In this document: positions 5,832 through 8,261 of the stretch, in pieces
Layout of the letters: each line of letters opens with the position of its first letter
Position numbering within the stretch: the stretch's first letter is position 1
Assembly: GCA_031286245.1 (NCBI GenBank)
Contig: JAITUO010000186.1
Location: 1-8,261 of the forward strand
Direction: 5' to 3'
Source: Coriobacteriales bacterium
GTDB lineage: Bacteria; Actinomycetota; Coriobacteriia; Coriobacteriales; UBA8131
Length of the DNA: 8,261 bases
The notes under the pieces: generated by a model
What the model was told of the DNA's origin: nothing
What the model saw: the letters and a program-made list of their open reading frames with translations, nothing else
Database searches by the model: none
Translations under genes and position numbers: made by a program

Positions 5832-6664
5832 TGGTTCCCATACCCGAAAAAAACCAGACTAATGGGTTGGTACCTGAAAAGGATTCCGCCTTGTTTGAAA
5901 ACAACTTAACTGGCCTGACTGACGACGAGCCTGTCACAGCATCGACTCAACCTGCTGCGCCAGTTGCAGCATCGACCCAACCTGCCAAACCAACCGCTGC
6001 CTCCACCAAGCAAACCTCACCACAGCATAGAACAGGTGACTTGGCTAATAAACAGATCATCTTTGATTCGAATGAGGATCGTTTCTCAGTTGCTGAACAG
6101 GCAATGTCTGATCCAGAGGTCTTAGGCATGTTGATCGACAATCTGGCTGGAGGCGAGCGCCGGTTACGGCAATTCAGTGCCGGGGCAGTGGCTGTTGTAT
6201 CAGAAAAGCAACCTGAATTACTGGCTCCATATATCAGACAAATTGCTGATGCATTACACCGACCAGAGGCACAAACTCGATATGAGAGTTTGGAAGCCTT
6301 GGCTCGAATTGTGGCTTTTGACCCAGAGTCAGCTGATGATGCAATCGTTGGCGCTGAAGCCTCGCTGTACGATGAAGAGAACGGACCAGCCCGGTTAGGA
6401 GCGGTACGCTTCTTGTCAGCTTATGGAGCATTGGATGCCAAACGATCGCAGAAGGTCTGGCCTTATATCGACGAAGCCATCCAATGCTATCATGGCGACC
6501 CAGAATTTCAAGATATGTTGATCGCAGTGATTGGTTTCGCTTCCGGCCGACCAGCCAAACAGGTGAGGGAAGCCTTGGCAGCCCGTATGCGGTTTGACGC
6601 TGAGAACGCCAAAGGTCCCCTGCAACGTCGCGCCATCCAGATCATTGAGCTCTGCAAGGTCTGA
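5831..6664 (+). CDS. HEAT-repeat-like protein, start uncertain
   Basis: A probably cytoplasmic protein of up to 277 residues. Residues 1-70 are disordered and low in complexity, with three tandem copies of a ten-residue unit (TASTQPAAPV, AASTQPAKPT, AASTKQTSPQ; 36-65). Residues about 83-277 form paired amphipathic helices with HEAT/armadillo-type spacing (RRLRQFSAGAVAVVSEK, TRYESLEALARIVAF, GPARLGAVRFLSAYG, FQDMLIAVIGFAS, LQRRAIQIIELC). Such folds are usually protein-binding scaffolds; no enzyme motif is seen. The GTG at 5831 is the longest start but overlaps the Shine-Dalgarno AAAGGAG. The best-spaced codon is ATA at 5840, and TTG at 5867 has no binding site. A rare ATA start, a mutated ATG or a sequencing error are all possible. 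The gene ends 34 bases before icd and probably shares its transcript. The partner is unknown; acting on icd or ahcY products is speculation. Confidence 0.82.
   Translation: MVPIPEKNQTNGLVPEKDSALFENNLTGLTDDEPVTASTQPAAPVAASTQPAKPTAASTKQTSPQHRTGDLANKQIIFDSNEDRFSVAEQAMSDPEVLGMLIDNLAGGERRLRQFSAGAVAVVSEKQPELLAPYIRQIADALHRPEAQTRYESLEALARIVAFDPESADDAIVGAEASLYDEENGPARLGAVRFLSAYGALDAKRSQKVWPYIDEAIQCYHGDPEFQDMLIAVIGFASGRPAKQVREALAARMRFDAENAKGPLQRRAIQIIELCKV
5937..5985 (+). repeat. 30-base direct repeat coding the STQPA linker
   Basis: A 19-base segment beginning CAGCATCGAC occurs at 5937-5955 and again at 5967-5985 with one mismatch (T/C), a period of exactly 30 bases (ten codons). A third, diverged unit follows near 5997-6026. 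The near identity points to recent tandem expansion of the disordered linker of the HEAT-like protein. Confidence 0.8.
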
Positions 6665-6698
6665 CGGATTACCGAATAAACAATCGAAAGGGGCAACG

Positions 6699-7931
6699 AT
6701 GAATGGTCTTATCCCCATGAAAACACCCATCGTCGAAATCGACGGTGACGAAATGACGCGTGTCATCTGGGCCTGGGTGAAAGATATCCTGCTTAAGCCC
6801 CATGTCGATTTATTAACCGAGTATTACGATTTGGGCTTGGCAAACCGTGACCTGACCGATGACGCAGTGACCGATGAGGCTGCTGAGGCTGCCAGACGTC
6901 TGGGTGTAGCTGTGAAATGCGCGACCATCACTCCTAACGAGGAACGTATGATCGAATACGGTTTGCAACGGCTTTATCCGTCTCCCAACGCGACGATCCG
7001 GGCCGCTCTGGATGGTACAGTTTTCCGCACGCCAATCCTGGTTGCAGGTATTAATCCTTACGTGTCGGGATGGCGCAAACCGATCACCATCGCTCGTCAT
7101 GCCTATGGCGATATTTACAAAGCCTCTGAACTGTCGCTGACTGATGGGTGGCAAGATGCGAAGGTCGAATTGGTGGCCACCCGTCCTAATGGTGAACAAC
7201 AAAGCCGCCTGATCCATGACTTCGGCAGCAGTAACAGCCAACCGGCGGGCGGTATCGTTCAAGGCATCCATAACACTGAAGCTTCGATTCACTCATTTGC
7301 CCGCTCCTGTTTCGAGTACGCACTGAGCCGAAACGAAGATCTCTGGTTTTCCTGCAAAGACACAGTTTCCAAAACCTACGACCGCCGGTTCCGCGATATT
7401 TTCGATAACCTTTTTGCTAAGTGCTACCAAGACCGCTTCACAGCGGCGGGTATCGAGTTTTATTACACGCTGATAGATGACGCCGTTGCCCGTGTGATGC
7501 GCTCGGAAGGTGGCTTTATCTGGGCAACTAAAAACTACGACGGCGATGTGATGAGTGACATGGTTGCCTCGGCTTTTGGAAGTCTGGCAATGATGTCATC
7601 AGTCCTTGTCTCACCGGATGGCATCTACGAATATGAGGCTGCCCATGGTACGGTGCAGCGCCACTACTACCGCTGGCAAAATGGGGAGAAGACCTCGACC
7701 AATCCGGTCGCTATCATCTTTGCCTGGACCGGCGCGTTAGCCAGACGTGGTCAATTGGACGGCTTACCGGAGCTGACTGACTTCGCCAAACGGTTGGAGA
7801 CTGCCACACTGGATACCATTGCCAGGGGCACAATGACCGCCGACCTGGCGGCTATCTCGAGTTTGACAGACAAAAAAAGTCTGGACACCGAAGCATTCTT
7901 AAACGCTGTTGCCATCAGGCTTCAGCAGTAA
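6699..7931 (+). CDS. icd: NADP-type isocitrate dehydrogenase
   Basis: A 410-residue enzyme that oxidises isocitrate to 2-oxoglutarate and CO2, making NADPH in the cytoplasm. It belongs to the eukaryotic-like (type II) homodimeric group. The signature IVEIDGDEMTRVIW is at 11-24. The substrate-binding set is SPNATIR (95-101), TVFR (107-110) and RHAYGDIY (133-140, with Arg133 and Tyr140). The catalytic lysine is Lys220 in SCKDTVSK. Metal-binding aspartates lie in LIDD (258-261) and KNYDGD (278-283). The coenzyme loop HGTVQRHYY (316-324) carries the Arg-His pair typical of NADP-specific members. All expected active-site residues are present and the length is normal. The start at 6699 has AAAGGGG (6687-6693) five bases upstream; longer in-frame starts would run into the HEAT gene. 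The next gene, ahcY, begins 39 bases later, so the two are probably co-transcribed. Its sequence recalls Thermotoga and clostridial forms (from memory). Confidence 0.96.
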   Translation: MNGLIPMKTPIVEIDGDEMTRVIWAWVKDILLKPHVDLLTEYYDLGLANRDLTDDAVTDEAAEAARRLGVAVKCATITPNEERMIEYGLQRLYPSPNATIRAALDGTVFRTPILVAGINPYVSGWRKPITIARHAYGDIYKASELSLTDGWQDAKVELVATRPNGEQQSRLIHDFGSSNSQPAGGIVQGIHNTEASIHSFARSCFEYALSRNEDLWFSCKDTVSKTYDRRFRDIFDNLFAKCYQDRFTAAGIEFYYTLIDDAVARVMRSEGGFIWATKNYDGDVMSDMVASAFGSLAMMSSVLVSPDGIYEYEAAHGTVQRHYYRWQNGEKTSTNPVAIIFAWTGALARRGQLDGLPELTDFAKRLETATLDTIARGTMTADLAAISSLTDKKSLDTEAFLNAVAIRLQQ

Positions 7932-7946
7932 GCTTCGATCCGATAG

Positions 7947-8261
<315 letters not shown>

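Noticed and set aside
6813..7292. Minus-strand open frame of 159 codons inside icd
   Set aside because: It lies entirely opposite a certain enzyme gene with all active-site motifs, has no ribosome binding site that stands out, and its product shows no recognisable domain.

Overview
The window is a bacterial stretch in which all nine recognisable genes lie on the + strand, packed head to tail. Strong Shine-Dalgarno sequences, two lipoproteins with Cys-type signal peptides and extended -10 promoter elements fit a Gram-positive-type or other monoderm-like bacterium. The isocitrate dehydrogenase and the S-adenosylhomocysteine hydrolase resemble, from memory, the forms found in Thermotogales, Clostridia and related anaerobes. 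I cannot place the organism more precisely from sequence alone.

Positions 1-3156 hold a cell-surface/sensing block. It contains the 3' part of a sensor histidine kinase gene, cut by the window edge. A large lipoprotein with glycine-rich beta-helix-like repeats follows; its ribosome binding site lies inside the end of the kinase gene. Next comes a solute-binding lipoprotein of the amino-acid type (SBP family 3) with no transporter genes beside it. Two residues that normally hold the amino acid ligand appear to be replaced in it.

Positions 3157-5613 hold the most unusual part: three tandem paralogous genes for six-helix membrane proteins of about 240-253 residues that I cannot assign to a known family. 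They share motifs in their predicted cytoplasmic parts (SPWxKxQ after helix 2, ALxDAxR after helix 4, LVVRATWAL at the end of helix 6). Both gaps between them are exactly 83 bases. A good extended -10 element (TGCTATAAT) precedes the first.

After a 217-base gap carrying a second extended -10 element (TGTTACAAT), positions 5831-8261 form a probable operon. It encodes a HEAT-repeat-like protein with a Thr/Pro/Ala repeat linker and an uncertain start codon, then NADP-type isocitrate dehydrogenase (icd) and the first 97 codons of adenosylhomocysteinase (ahcY). The last two genes look more GC-rich than the membrane-protein block and read as core metabolism (2-oxoglutarate/NADPH supply and the methyl cycle). 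The first six genes look like an accessory envelope and sensing region. No convincing intrinsic terminator, RNA gene, mobile element or CRISPR array was seen.
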